A stretch of 64,000 nt of DNA from Bacteroidales bacterium. GTDB lineage: Bacteria > Bacteroidota > Bacteroidia > Bacteroidales > GCA-2748055. Positions 37,066 to 45,736 of the stretch are shown piece after piece. The notes under the pieces were generated by a model. The model was not told the origin of the DNA, made no database searches, and saw only the letters and a program-made list of their open reading frames with translations. The position numbers and the translations under genes were made by a program. Positions within the stretch are counted from its first letter, which is position 1. Each line of letters begins with the position of its first letter. The stretch is from assembly GCA_020636775.1 (NCBI GenBank), contig JACJXF010000012.1:9935-73934 (forward strand), written 5' to 3'.

Positions 37066-39201
37066 CTATTCGATTACAAATATCTTCCTGAGACTTTCAT
37101 TATTGGTTTTTATATGCATGATATATATTCCTGCAGGATAGGAGCTAAGGTCAATTACACCTTCATTATCCATGCTTATGGCAGTCAGGTATTTTCCTGT
37201 AAGGTCATAAATACCAACCTCCGCTTTACCTTGCAATCCGTTAATTGTAAGAATTCCATCCGATGGTACCGGGTAAATTGTAATTTCCGGATTTATTGTA
37301 TTTTCAACTGCAGTAGGAAAGATTCCATAATCGATGGTCGTATTATCTTTGCTGAAATATATTTCATCCAGACCAATATTTACAGTACCTACAAGGTAAA
37401 AGGGAATATTTACATCTTCCAGTCCCTTGGCAGTAAGTGCAGGACTCCCGCTTACCGGCTTGAAATCACTCATAGGCAGGTTAAGAAGATGCCATTTCCC
37501 GTCGCGCTTGAAGGCTGAAGTAGTTTCCCCGGCGGCATATTTCTTTTCCCATGATTGTCCTTTCAGATTTTTAAAACCAAAAACAAATTCAGCAGAACTG
37601 GAGGTTTTGATGAAAAGATTCATTCTCCCGTTTATAAAATCAGATAAATTAATAATATCATCCAGCTGCAATCCCAGTCCGTTCCAGGTGCCGGTATTGG
37701 CATTAAATGATATTACTGTTTTCCCGTAAACCGGAGTAGTGGCAGAGGCTGTAAAACCGTTCCATACATATAAATGCCCGGTACTTCCAAAGTCCAGTTT
37801 TTTGATTATGTCAGGATGATCGGCATAAACACCATAATATTGCTCAGTTACAGGTCCTCCCGAATAAGTATCGTCCCAAACAATATTATCGATTGCCAGT
37901 AATACTGAATTTGCATCAGCAGCTCCAGAAATCGCAAATAATTCTTTCACAGCAGAAAGATCAATACTTCCGGTGAAATCTGAAACAGGAACTGTAATTA
38001 AATTCCAGGTATTATTTCGGTCAGGGTCATAATACTTGCCCGAATTTAAGACTGTACTCATACTTACGTTATTGGTATCGGTAACGCTTATCGTAAGGTC
38101 GCCGGTGTAGCCGGTTTTAATGGCAAATGTAATTCCCCCCTGATCATAATTGCGCATATCACGCCTTGTATATGATTTTACCCCCAGACTGAAGTCCGTG
38201 GAAGCCTGGGTGTTATAAGCAAGCGTTTTAAAACCTTCATAAATCCCGGTATTGGTTGCATCCAGGCCTGTAGCCAATATTTCAGAATCAAACTTATCAT
38301 TCATCCCCCCTGGAAGATCACTTTCAGAATAAACTCCAAACTTACCTGATAAAGCATGTGGAATAGTATCAAAATTTTCAGAACCTTCCAGCTGGTAAAG
38401 TTTTATATAATCCACATACATTTTGGCAGGGAATGGAGCGGTTATATTATTTGGATTTGTTATTCCGGTAAGGCTGCCTCCCACAGCCATATTAATCAGT
38501 ATAAAATGCATATAATCTTTATATTCTTCCATGTCGGTCCCTGAGATGGTAAAGCTAAAGATAAGCCTTGTGCTGTCGAGATAGGTTTTAATGGAAGTAG
38601 GAGTCCATTCCAGTGTGTAGGTATGATAATCCTCACTCAGGTTTTCAGCTGTAAGGATTTTTGTACTATGATCAGCCCTTGTGTTGTTATTTTCCCAGTG
38701 GGTTGCCGAGGATAACCAGAAATTTACTGTATCAGCTGTAATTGCATCTTTGTGACCCATTTCAAGTATATCAATTTCCCCCATATCGGGCCAGCCAATA
38801 GGAGTGAAGCCTTCCGTCCAGAAAGCCGGCCATAATCCGTTTTTAAGATCAGGGATTTTGATTTTGGCAACCAGCTTACCATATTTAAATGAAAACTTGG
38901 CATTTGAATTTATTCTTCCTGAACTGAAGGAGTATCCATTTACATTTTCTTTTAATGTGGAAATAATGAGGCAGTTATTTCCCAGCCCGTCGTCTCCCAC
39001 GCTGACATTCTCTGTTTTATAAAATTCAAGTTCTGCATTCTGACCGGTATTCCAGATGCCTCTCCTCTCAACAACGTTCCAGACGCTTGAATCAAGGCTG
39101 TTTCCGTCAAAATCTTCCTGCCAGACAAGATGGTAAGTTTGTGCCAGAACTGGAGAATTAAGACCCAGTATTAGTATGAATATATTTGCAAAAAATTTCA
39201 T
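37066..39201 (-). CDS. T9SS-secreted GH16 beta-glucanase (laminarinase-like)
   Basis: A 711-residue secreted enzyme. It has a signal peptide (1-20) and a GH16 catalytic jelly-roll (~23-272). The nucleophile Glu142, Asp144 and acid/base Glu147 lie in GEIDILEMGHKD, the E-x-D-x-x-E arrangement with an extra residue that marks laminarinase/agarase-type GH16 and not lichenase. Two tandem beta-sandwich modules follow (~285-445 and ~455-630), each with an internal YYDPDRNNTWNLITVPVSDF or KRDGKWHLLNLPMSDF motif, resembling carbohydrate-binding domains. A T9SS sorting tail (~638-711) has ITIYPVPSDGILTI and ends KIFVIE. The likely role is extracellular cleavage of a beta-1,3-glucan; the specific glucan is not proven. 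No SusCD pair is adjacent, so this is not a classical polysaccharide utilisation locus. Confidence 0.9.
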   Translation of the reverse strand: MKFFANIFILILGLNSPVLAQTYHLVWQEDFDGNSLDSSVWNVVERRGIWNTGQNAELEFYKTENVSVGDDGLGNNCLIISTLKENVNGYSFSSGRINSNAKFSFKYGKLVAKIKIPDLKNGLWPAFWTEGFTPIGWPDMGEIDILEMGHKDAITADTVNFWLSSATHWENNNTRADHSTKILTAENLSEDYHTYTLEWTPTSIKTYLDSTRLIFSFTISGTDMEEYKDYMHFILINMAVGGSLTGITNPNNITAPFPAKMYVDYIKLYQLEGSENFDTIPHALSGKFGVYSESDLPGGMNDKFDSEILATGLDATNTGIYEGFKTLAYNTQASTDFSLGVKSYTRRDMRNYDQGGITFAIKTGYTGDLTISVTDTNNVSMSTVLNSGKYYDPDRNNTWNLITVPVSDFTGSIDLSAVKELFAISGAADANSVLLAIDNIVWDDTYSGGPVTEQYYGVYADHPDIIKKLDFGSTGHLYVWNGFTASATTPVYGKTVISFNANTGTWNGLGLQLDDIINLSDFINGRMNLFIKTSSSAEFVFGFKNLKGQSWEKKYAAGETTSAFKRDGKWHLLNLPMSDFKPVSGSPALTAKGLEDVNIPFYLVGTVNIGLDEIYFSKDNTTIDYGIFPTAVENTINPEITIYPVPSDGILTINGLQGKAEVGIYDLTGKYLTAISMDNEGVIDLSSYPAGIYIMHIKTNNESLRKIFVIE

Positions 39202-39228
39202 AGGGACATAGATTTATTATTCATAATT

Positions 39229-39435
39229 TTATTTTTTGATCAGTTGGATAATTTGAATTGCTAATATCCCTGTAAGAGCTCCGATGGCAAAAATTGAAAG
39301 AAATTCAACAGCTCTGAGGTTTGAATGAGAAATAAATTGCGTGTAATTTGCAATTGAGATAAGTAAAATTGCACTGGTAATTATAATTCCTTTTTTTTTC
39401 ATCGCCTTGTTTTTTGAAATATGTTTTTCAAACAT
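39229..39435 (-). CDS. Small two-helix membrane protein
   Basis: A 68-residue protein with two hydrophobic segments (residues ~15-30 and ~44-63) and a Lys end. An internal ATG at 39402 (MKKKGIIITSAILL) is an equally plausible start giving 57 residues. It lies 17 bases after the mscS gene and 27 bases before GH16 on the same strand. No family is recognised. It is probably expressed, as the reading frame is continuous and the membrane topology sensible, but no function can be assigned. Confidence 0.5.
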   Translation of the reverse strand: MFEKHISKNKAMKKKGIIITSAILLISIANYTQFISHSNLRAVEFLSIFAIGALTGILAIQIIQLIKK

Positions 39436-39452
39436 ACAATAAATTTTAAAAT

Positions 39453-40295
39453 TTACTTTTTGTCAACATTCTGCTTAATATATACATCCATCTGAGGAAA
39501 AGGAATGGTAATGCCGTTTTCATTTAATTTCCGGCTGATAATTTTTCTAATATCACTTTTCACCCTCTCTATTCTGAAGATATTCTTACTGAAAAACAGG
39601 ATCTGAAAATCCAGGGATGAGTTTCCAAAATCAACCAGGCGAACCTCAATCATATTGTTATCGGAAATATCAGGATGTTCCATTGCGCTTTCCCTCAGTA
39701 CCTTTAGTACTTTCTCAACATCGCTGCCATAAGCCACTCCAACATTTATCCGAAAGCGGGTTTTCATAGACTGGTGACTCCAGTTAATCACCTTATTTGT
39801 AGTAATGGACGAATTGGGAATGATAATAGATATTTCATCCCGGTTCAATCCCTTTGAAGTCCTTAAGCCAATATCCTGAATTTTGATAATATCACCGTCA
39901 ATCTCAAGAATGTCACCAACGCGTATGGATCGCTCCGAGAGTAGAATAATTCCTGAGACAATATCATTGAATGTCTGTTGCAAACCAAGTCCGATTCCCA
40001 CCAATAATGCAGCCGAACCAGCAAGAAGTACAGTTAGTTTGATGCCGATACGTTCAAGTATTACCCCGATGGCAATTACCCATATTACATATTTTATGAT
40101 TTGAAATAAGGCGTAAACATTACCGGTATCCACACTATTTTGTTTGCGATTGCGAAACATGGCTTTTTTTATCAGCCAGAGTGCAAGTTTTGTAAATATA
40201 AAAATGAGTAAAATAACCAGCAGGTCACTTACCTTAATATTGTATTTACCTATATTAATAAGGTCGGTCTGCAAAAATTCATTAACTGTATCCAT
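39453..40295 (-). CDS. MscS-family mechanosensitive channel
   Basis: A 280-residue small-conductance mechanosensitive channel that releases solutes on hypo-osmotic shock from the inner membrane. Three N-terminal hydrophobic helices are seen: VSDLLVILLIFIFTKLALWLI (~23-43), a second near residues 65-85, and a third, pore-lining glycine/alanine-rich helix AGSAALLVGIGLGLQQTFNDI (~93-113). A beta domain follows with RSIRVGDILEIDGDIIKI and the family motif IIIPNSSITTNKVINWS. The alpha/beta C-terminal domain ends in a basic tail. Length matches short MscS. It heads a minus-strand run through the small membrane protein to GH16 and ligA. Confidence 0.93.
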   Translation of the reverse strand: MDTVNEFLQTDLINIGKYNIKVSDLLVILLIFIFTKLALWLIKKAMFRNRKQNSVDTGNVYALFQIIKYVIWVIAIGVILERIGIKLTVLLAGSAALLVGIGLGLQQTFNDIVSGIILLSERSIRVGDILEIDGDIIKIQDIGLRTSKGLNRDEISIIIPNSSITTNKVINWSHQSMKTRFRINVGVAYGSDVEKVLKVLRESAMEHPDISDNNMIEVRLVDFGNSSLDFQILFFSKNIFRIERVKSDIRKIISRKLNENGITIPFPQMDVYIKQNVDKK

Positions 40296-40497
40296 ATATC
40301 TTTCAAATCATCTAAAAGCCAGGTTCTCTAAATACTTGTATTTCCATAGACATTTTGGAAAGCCTAAATTTACAATTTTTATGGCTATTAAAGCCACTGC
40401 TTTGTTTAAAAGATGAAAGATCTGTTATTATTACCAGACTTAAATTGTATTTCTTGCAGATGTGACAAAACAATGTATTAGCCGAAATCAGGATTAT

Positions 40498-40530
40498 TTT
40501 GTCGGATTATTCGCTGCTTCTGTATTTTTA
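40498..40530 (+). promoter_or_regulatory. Promoter of the dicarboxylate symporter gene
   Basis: TTTG (40498-40501), a 21-base spacer and TATTTTTA (40523-40530) match the Bacteroidetes consensus with one mismatch. Transcription would begin near 40537, which places the GTG-initiated extension of the frame (from 40462) upstream of the transcript and supports the ATG at 40561 as the true start. Confidence 0.6.
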
Positions 40531-40560
40531 GTATTTTCGCTTTTCAAACAGATTGAGAAA

Positions 40561-41775
40561 ATGAAACTGAAATTCCCCCTGCATTTTCAGATACTTCTGG
40601 CATTGGTTGCCGGAATTCTATTTGGAATATTTTTTCCACATCATGTTATATATATTTCCTGGATGGGGGATGTATTTATCCGGGCTCTGAAAATGATTAT
40701 CATACCACTGGTTTTAAGTTCTATTATTACCGGAGTTACCAGTATTGGAAACGCAGAGAACCTGGGGCGACTCGGACTAAAGACCTTTGCCTATTATACC
40801 GTTACCAGCTTGCTTGCCATACTTACCGGACTGTTCTTTGTGAATGTCTTAAAACCAGGCGTTGGAGCTGATCTTGGACTGGTTAAGGAGGTCAATAATC
40901 TTCAAATGCTGAATGACAGTTTTGGTCAGATTCTGATAAAAATTATCCCAACCAATATTTTTCAGGCTTTTGCTGAAAACAGCATGCTATCGGTAATCTT
41001 TTTTGCAATTCTCTTTGGTTTTTTTATTACCCGGGTCAAAGATAAATCCAAAAAGATTCTAACGGAATTTTTCGAAGGGCTGTTTGATGTAATGATGAAG
41101 CTTACCTTCTTCATAATCGGTTTTGCTCCCTTTGGCGTTTTTGGCATTGTTGCCCGACAGGTAAGCGAATCGGGAAATATCATTGAACTGGCAAAAAGTA
41201 TGAGCATTTATATGCTGGCAGTAATGCTGGCCCTTGGCGTTCATGGTATTATTACACTCCCCTTGATAACACGGTATATAGGGAAAGTCAATCCACTTAA
41301 ACATTTTAAATCGGTAACAACCCCGCTTCTAACTGCCTGGTCCACCTCATCATCAAGTGCAACCCTGCCGCTAACCATGCAGGCTGTGGAAGAAAACGGT
41401 GGAGTTTCCAATAAAATATCAAGCTTTACCCTTCCTCTGGGAGCTACCGTAAATATGAACGGAACAGCACTTTATGAATGCATAGCAGCCATATTTATTG
41501 CTCAGGCATATGGAATTGACCTGAGTTTTGGTCAACAGGTAATAGTAGTATTTACAGCATTGCTTGCTTCTGTGGGAGCCGCAGGCATTCCTATGGCAGG
41601 ACTTGTAATGATAACCGTAATCCTTTCTGCCGTTGGTCTTCCTCTTGAAGGGGTAGGTCTTATCTTATCGGTCGATCGAATTCTGGATATGTTCCGCACT
41701 GCCATTAATGTTTGGGGCGACACTTGCGGAGCTGTAATTATTGCTAAGTCAGAAGGCGAAAAACTAAAAGTTTAA
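40561..41775 (+). CDS. Dicarboxylate/amino acid:cation symporter (DAACS/SDF family)
   Basis: A 404-residue inner-membrane transporter of the glutamate/aspartate/C4-dicarboxylate sodium- or proton-symporter family (GltP/GltT/DctA). Eight transmembrane segments and the two re-entrant loops are recognisable. The serine-rich HP1 motif TAWSTSSSSATLPLTMQ and the TM7 motif SFTLPLGATVNMNGTALYE, with Asn in the usual Asp position of NMDGTA, bind cation and substrate; AGIPMAGLVM is HP2. The frame can be extended to a GTG at 40462, but the promoter at 40498-40530 and the family start MKLKFPLHFQILLAL favour ATG at 40561. The substrate within aspartate, glutamate and C4-dicarboxylates cannot be fixed from sequence. 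Confidence 0.93.
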   Translation: MKLKFPLHFQILLALVAGILFGIFFPHHVIYISWMGDVFIRALKMIIIPLVLSSIITGVTSIGNAENLGRLGLKTFAYYTVTSLLAILTGLFFVNVLKPGVGADLGLVKEVNNLQMLNDSFGQILIKIIPTNIFQAFAENSMLSVIFFAILFGFFITRVKDKSKKILTEFFEGLFDVMMKLTFFIIGFAPFGVFGIVARQVSESGNIIELAKSMSIYMLAVMLALGVHGIITLPLITRYIGKVNPLKHFKSVTTPLLTAWSTSSSSATLPLTMQAVEENGGVSNKISSFTLPLGATVNMNGTALYECIAAIFIAQAYGIDLSFGQQVIVVFTALLASVGAAGIPMAGLVMITVILSAVGLPLEGVGLILSVDRILDMFRTAINVWGDTCGAVIIAKSEGEKLKV

Positions 41776-41793
41776 CTCAGGTCAGATTTGGAT

Positions 41794-42732
41794 TTACAGT
41801 TTTTCGGGATGATCCGCTTTTACAACTTCTTTTATACCTGTCAGGTATTCGGTAGGCTTAAAAGAAAACCGTTTCCCGAATTTATCACTCCTGAATACAT
41901 AATCCCTGTCGTACTGATATAGCATCTCATAAATCTCTCCCATTATAGGTGTGAAGATTCCCAGTATTCTAACCATAAATTTAGGAACAGTCATATACGC
42001 TGGTTTTACTCCCATTTCCTTCGCAATATTTTCAATCCATTCTTTTCCTGTTAGAGGATTTTCGTGGGTAGGCAAATGCCATACCTGCCCATAGGCATCT
42101 TCTGTATTGCCAAGCATAGCGGTTGCAATTCCGGCATCCGGAGTATAGGTAAATGAGTGTTTATAATTCACAGGTCCCAGCCAGTTAGCCTTTTTCCCAT
42201 TCTTGAAAGGCTTGAAAACCGTTTCGTTAAGCATGCTTGAGAATTTAATGCCCGGACCATAAAAGTCTGCAGAACGTGCAATCAATGCTGTAAGCTTTCC
42301 TTCTTTAACAGCATCCATAAGCATTCCGGCGATCTCAGCCCTAACTTTTCCCTTACGACTGACAGGCTTGATCGGCGTTTCTTCGGTTAAATTCCCCAGA
42401 TGGTCAGGGTCATACATATAAATGTTATCAAAGAAAACCAGTTTAGCCTTATGCTCGGTACAAGCGTCAATGACATTCCTCATAAAATCCGGCCAGCTCT
42501 TCTGCCACACTTTCAGATTATAGGGAAAGCCAACCGTAACATAAACTACTGATGAACCTTCAACGGCTTTTTTGACCTCTTCTAAATTCATTAGATCAGC
42601 AGAAAATATTTCATCATTGGGATTTACCTTTTTTGGATTGCGACTAACCAGCCGGATTTTATCAGTGTATTTTGTGAGTGCTTTGGCAAGTTCAACACCA
42701 ATGGCACCGCCTGAACCAAGGATTGTTTGCAT
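41794..42732 (-). CDS. NAD-dependent epimerase/dehydratase-like protein (atypical SDR)
   Basis: A 312-residue Rossmann-fold protein starting MQTILGSGGAIGVELAKAL, with the glycine-rich GSGGAIG nucleotide loop (residues 6-12) and LVSRNP following beta-2. SVVYVTVGFPYNLKVWQ and FFDNIYMYDPDHLGNLTEETP contain the catalytic-type Tyr, and RSADFYGPGIKFS follows. A 19-codon upstream extension to 42789 exists but is hydrophobic and out of keeping with the family. These extended or atypical short-chain dehydrogenases act on sugar nucleotides or small carbonyls. The precise reaction is unknown. It converges on the symporter gene with an 18-base gap and no clear terminator. Confidence 0.8.
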   Translation of the reverse strand: MQTILGSGGAIGVELAKALTKYTDKIRLVSRNPKKVNPNDEIFSADLMNLEEVKKAVEGSSVVYVTVGFPYNLKVWQKSWPDFMRNVIDACTEHKAKLVFFDNIYMYDPDHLGNLTEETPIKPVSRKGKVRAEIAGMLMDAVKEGKLTALIARSADFYGPGIKFSSMLNETVFKPFKNGKKANWLGPVNYKHSFTYTPDAGIATAMLGNTEDAYGQVWHLPTHENPLTGKEWIENIAKEMGVKPAYMTVPKFMVRILGIFTPIMGEIYEMLYQYDRDYVFRSDKFGKRFSFKPTEYLTGIKEVVKADHPEKL

Positions 42733-42931
42733 AATCAGTATTTTTTTGTTGGATGTAAAATTCCTCCAGATAAAAATAAGAAAGATCAATTACCAGAATT
42801 AACACTTAAACGTAAATTTAGTTTAAAAGAAAGGGTTGGCTTTCACATAAATTATTCCTCATTAGCAATAATTGATTTATACCATGATTTTTATTATTCG
42901 GAAATTATTTAAAATCATTAGCTGTCCTGAG
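42733..42931. other. Divergent spacer between the epimerase-like gene and the B12 operon
   Basis: AT-rich sequence with no credible coding frame. It ends at the promoter of the B12 operon. No repeats or hairpins of note were seen. Confidence 0.5.
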
Positions 42932-42962
42932 CTTGAAATTCATTATTAATTCTTTACTTTTG
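42932..42962 (+). promoter_or_regulatory. Promoter of the B12 uptake operon
   Basis: CTTG (42932-42935), a 19-base spacer and a perfect TACTTTTG (42955-42962) match the Bacteroidetes consensus with one mismatch in the -33 element. Predicted initiation near 42969 falls right at the start of the riboswitch aptamer. Confidence 0.72.
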
Positions 42963-42968
42963 GTCCAT

Positions 42969-43153
42969 AGTCTGGTTTCATGGGGTAAGATTTTGCTGCA
43001 TGACTAAGAGGGAAGCAGGTGACCTGAAAAGGAATTCCTGCACAGTACCCGCTGCTGTGATCCTGTTGAATGATCCGGAAAAATACCACTGCCCCGACAA
43101 TATTGGGGTGGGAAGGTTTCGGAAATTTGGAAAGTCAGAAGACCTGCCGGCTG
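42969..43153 (+). ncRNA. Cobalamin (B12) riboswitch
   Basis: The conserved core of the cobalamin aptamer is present in order: ggtttcatgggg, aagagggaagcaggtga (aligns to the AAAGGGAAnnnGGTG consensus), cctgcacagtacccgctgctgtgat (CAGTRCCCGCnRCTGTGA), ccactg, gggaagg, and the B12 box agtcagaagacctgcc at 43133-43148. The expression platform is unresolved: ccggc (43147-43151) can pair with gccgg (43184-43188), but no T-run follows, so control is more likely at translation or message stability than by an intrinsic terminator. By family knowledge B12 binding turns expression off. It precedes btuH-like, protease, btuF and btuCD genes, matching a B12 uptake operon. Confidence 0.95.
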
Positions 43154-43268
43154 TAAATAATTTCAGTGCTTTCGGGAAAAAAAGCCGGAAATCAGCTGCT
43201 TACCACAACTGTTTTCTACTCCCTTAAGAATTGAATTGTGTATGTATTAACCATTTAATTCTTTATCA

Positions 43269-44006
43269 ATGAAAAAATTATCATTTATTCTGTTCGTGGC
43301 AGGTTTGATGTTGTTTTCAACTTCATGCACTAAAGATCAAAAAGTTAAAAAAACCTCTGCCATTTCTTTTGAAGATATTGTCCTTAATGATCAGGGCTTT
43401 TTTAATGGTTCAGATGGATCCACGGGTTTCACGGAGGGGAATTTCAAATTCAAAATTAATTACAGTGAGGAATATTTGAGCTGGACAGGCTTTGCTGTAA
43501 CCAATAATTCTGATACTATTACTGCAGATTATTCAAACCAGTATAGTTCCATCACCGGGTCCGGAGCGGGAGGGACCGCTCAATATGCCGTTTTATATAC
43601 CTTTGCCTCTGATACCATTGAATTAATCAAGCCTGCTAAAATTACAAATATTGCCCTAAGCAATACAACCCTTACTTATTATACAATTCTGAACGGAAAT
43701 GATTACTCAAAAAAGTTTGGTGGTGAGACAGGGGAGGATCCTGATTATTTTCATCTTTATTTATCGGTAGTTACTGCAGATGGAAAACAAATTAATTTCT
43801 CCAGTCCGATTCCTCTGGCCGATTATACATTTACCGATTCAAATATGGATTATATTTCAAAGACCTGGGAATATTATGACCTTAGTGATGCCGGTGATAT
43901 AAAATATCTTATTTTTAGTTTTGATTCATCCGACAAGTCAGTGTATGGAATTAATACCCCGGCATATGTTTGCATTGACAATATAGTTTGTGAATGGGAA
44001 GAATAA
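43269..44006 (+). CDS. btuH: DUF4465 (BtuH-like) B12-binding surface lipoprotein
   Basis: A 245-residue lipoprotein with lipobox LFSTSC (Cys20), followed by TKDQ, which partly resembles the Bacteroidetes surface-export signal. The body matches DUF4465: ISFEDIVLNDQGFFNGSDGS near the start, SWTGFAVTNNSDT, YSNQYSSITGSGAGGTAQYAV (~90-108), LTYYTILNGNDYSKKFGG and the C-terminal YGINTPAYVCIDNI. Proteins of this domain encoded beside B12 riboswitches in gut Bacteroides (BtuH) bind cobalamin at the cell surface; I recall this from the literature and did not check it. It is the first gene after the riboswitch, which strongly supports B12 capture as its job. Unlike Bacteroides loci there is no adjacent BtuB or BtuG here. 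Confidence 0.86.
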   Translation: MKKLSFILFVAGLMLFSTSCTKDQKVKKTSAISFEDIVLNDQGFFNGSDGSTGFTEGNFKFKINYSEEYLSWTGFAVTNNSDTITADYSNQYSSITGSGAGGTAQYAVLYTFASDTIELIKPAKITNIALSNTTLTYYTILNGNDYSKKFGGETGEDPDYFHLYLSVVTADGKQINFSSPIPLADYTFTDSNMDYISKTWEYYDLSDAGDIKYLIFSFDSSDKSVYGINTPAYVCIDNIVCEWEE

Positions 44007-44065
44007 TTTGTTAAAACAATTACCATAGCTTCCTGTTATTACTTGAGGATTTAATAAACCAGCTA

Positions 44066-45736
44066 TTGAATAAAAGATTTGCATACCTGATTTTAATTTT
44101 GAGCTTTTTCTCATCAGGACTCTATTCGCAACTTTCACATGGAGGTAAGCCATATCCATATACTCCAAAATCCGGCCCAAAACCCGTCATTATGCCTGCA
44201 TTTGATATGCAGACTGAAATAGATAAATCCTTGTCGGAAGATGCTGTTTCAGGAAAAAAGCCTTTTATTTTCGCAAAAGATTATACACTTGATTTAAACC
44301 CTGAGAATTCTGGTCTCTGGACTCAGATGCCTGATGGAACAAAGCTTTGGCGATTGCATTTGGTTTCTAGCACATCCTATGGGGTAAGTGTTTTGTTCAG
44401 CAAATATTTTCTGAAAAATGGTGCTTATCTGTTCCTTTATCCTCCTTCTCAGTCATCTTTTCTGGGGGGATATAATGAGAAGAATAACAATCCTTCTCAT
44501 TCCCTGCCAACTCCTTTTATAGAAGGAGAAGAGATAATAATTGAATTACAGGTTCCACCGGGAATTTCTGATTACGGAGAATTGCAGCTTGGAAGTATGG
44601 CCCATGCCTTTATTGATCTTTTCGGTTCAAAAAAATCCTCACTTAAGCCTAATGGGGTTTGCAGCCCTGATATAAATTGTCAGGAGGGAAATGACTGGCA
44701 GTTGGTAAAAAAAGCAGTTTGTCATATAAGCATTAAAGTCGGTTCATCTACAATTACCTGTACCGGTGCTCTGATCAATAATACTGCCCAGGATACGGTT
44801 CCCTATGTACTTACGGCCAATCATTGCATCAGCAGTGCTTATCAGGCAGGTACCGCAATTTTCAAATTCGATTATGAGCTTGACACCTGCGCTAAAACAG
44901 TTATTTCAGGACAATACAGCCTTGCCGGTTCAGACTTACTGGCAACCTCAGCTGACATTGATTTCACACTGCTCAGATTATACGAATCTCCGCCGGCAGA
45001 ATACAAACCCTATTTTGCCGGATGGTCTGTTTCAGAAAATCCTGCAACAAATTCCGTATGTATTCAACATCCTTATGGTGGTGTTAAAAAAATCAGCATT
45101 GATAATGATCCACTGACAGCTGAATATCAGAATCCGATTCCCTCAAACCTTTCTTGGCTGTATATTGGTTCACTTCCCCAGGCCTTTTGGCGGGTTCAGG
45201 AATGGGATATTGGAACCACAGAGGGTGGTTCGTCGGGATCTCCATTATTCAATCAGAATAAATTAATTGTGGGGAACCTGACAGGTGGACAATCGGAATG
45301 TGCGAAAGGAATTTTTGTTAATGACTATTTTTCAAAGTTTTCCATGGGATGGGACTATTATACCGACTCCACGAAACAACTAAAAGCATGGCTTGATCCT
45401 TTAAATTCGGGAAGCATTAATCTTCTTGGATTTAATCCTTTTGGGGAGCCTGATACTTCTCTGGTTGACACAACCGAATACAGCAGCCGGTTTAATGTAT
45501 TTCCCAACCCGGCAACAGGCATGGTAACATTTGAAACCGATAGTTTGGATATTTCAGGTGGGACCTTATCTATTTTGTCTTTGAATGGAAAAAAAATAGC
45601 TGTGTTTACAATCAGGGATGAAAAAAGATTAAGTTTTTCGGTAGATTTTTTACCACAGGGAGTTTATATTCTTGAATTAGATAAAGGTTCATTAACACAA
45701 AGAAAACGGCTTCTTGTTATAAACCCCGTTCGATGA
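44066..45736 (+). CDS. T9SS-secreted lysyl-endopeptidase-like serine protease
   Basis: A 556-residue secreted S1-type protease that starts with TTG. The signal peptide begins exactly there, MNKRFAYLILILSFFSSGLYSQ, and no better upstream start exists. A ~170-residue N-terminal prodomain precedes the catalytic part. The triad is visible as His253 (TANHC), Asp299 (DIDFTLLRL) and Ser390 (EGGSSGSPLF), with multiple cysteines (199, 205, 219, 232, 254, 275, 332) able to form the disulfides of the Achromobacter-type lysyl endopeptidase family. A T9SS sorting tail (~487-556) has FNVFPNPATGMVTFE. The stop overlaps the ATG of the next gene (btuF) by the sequence ATGA, so translation is coupled. Its presence within a riboswitch-controlled B12 operon is unexpected. 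It might free cobalamin from protein carriers, but that is inference. Confidence 0.88.
   Translation: MNKRFAYLILILSFFSSGLYSQLSHGGKPYPYTPKSGPKPVIMPAFDMQTEIDKSLSEDAVSGKKPFIFAKDYTLDLNPENSGLWTQMPDGTKLWRLHLVSSTSYGVSVLFSKYFLKNGAYLFLYPPSQSSFLGGYNEKNNNPSHSLPTPFIEGEEIIIELQVPPGISDYGELQLGSMAHAFIDLFGSKKSSLKPNGVCSPDINCQEGNDWQLVKKAVCHISIKVGSSTITCTGALINNTAQDTVPYVLTANHCISSAYQAGTAIFKFDYELDTCAKTVISGQYSLAGSDLLATSADIDFTLLRLYESPPAEYKPYFAGWSVSENPATNSVCIQHPYGGVKKISIDNDPLTAEYQNPIPSNLSWLYIGSLPQAFWRVQEWDIGTTEGGSSGSPLFNQNKLIVGNLTGGQSECAKGIFVNDYFSKFSMGWDYYTDSTKQLKAWLDPLNSGSINLLGFNPFGEPDTSLVDTTEYSSRFNVFPNPATGMVTFETDSLDISGGTLSILSLNGKKIAVFTIRDEKRLSFSVDFLPQGVYILELDKGSLTQRKRLLVINPVR

Noticed and set aside
37000..37518. 172-codon plus-strand frame
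   Set aside because: Antisense to the GH16 T9SS tail; the minus-strand gene has clear domains there.
17080..39201. A laminarin utilisation locus linking SusCD and GH16
   Set aside because: The GH16 gene is about 7 kb away on the other strand, separated by unrelated housekeeping genes and terminators.
40462..40560. GTG-initiated N-terminal extension of the symporter
   Set aside because: A good promoter lies inside the extension and the family begins at the ATG at 40561.
43000..43227. 75-codon frame upstream of btuH
   Set aside because: It coincides with the conserved core of the cobalamin riboswitch.
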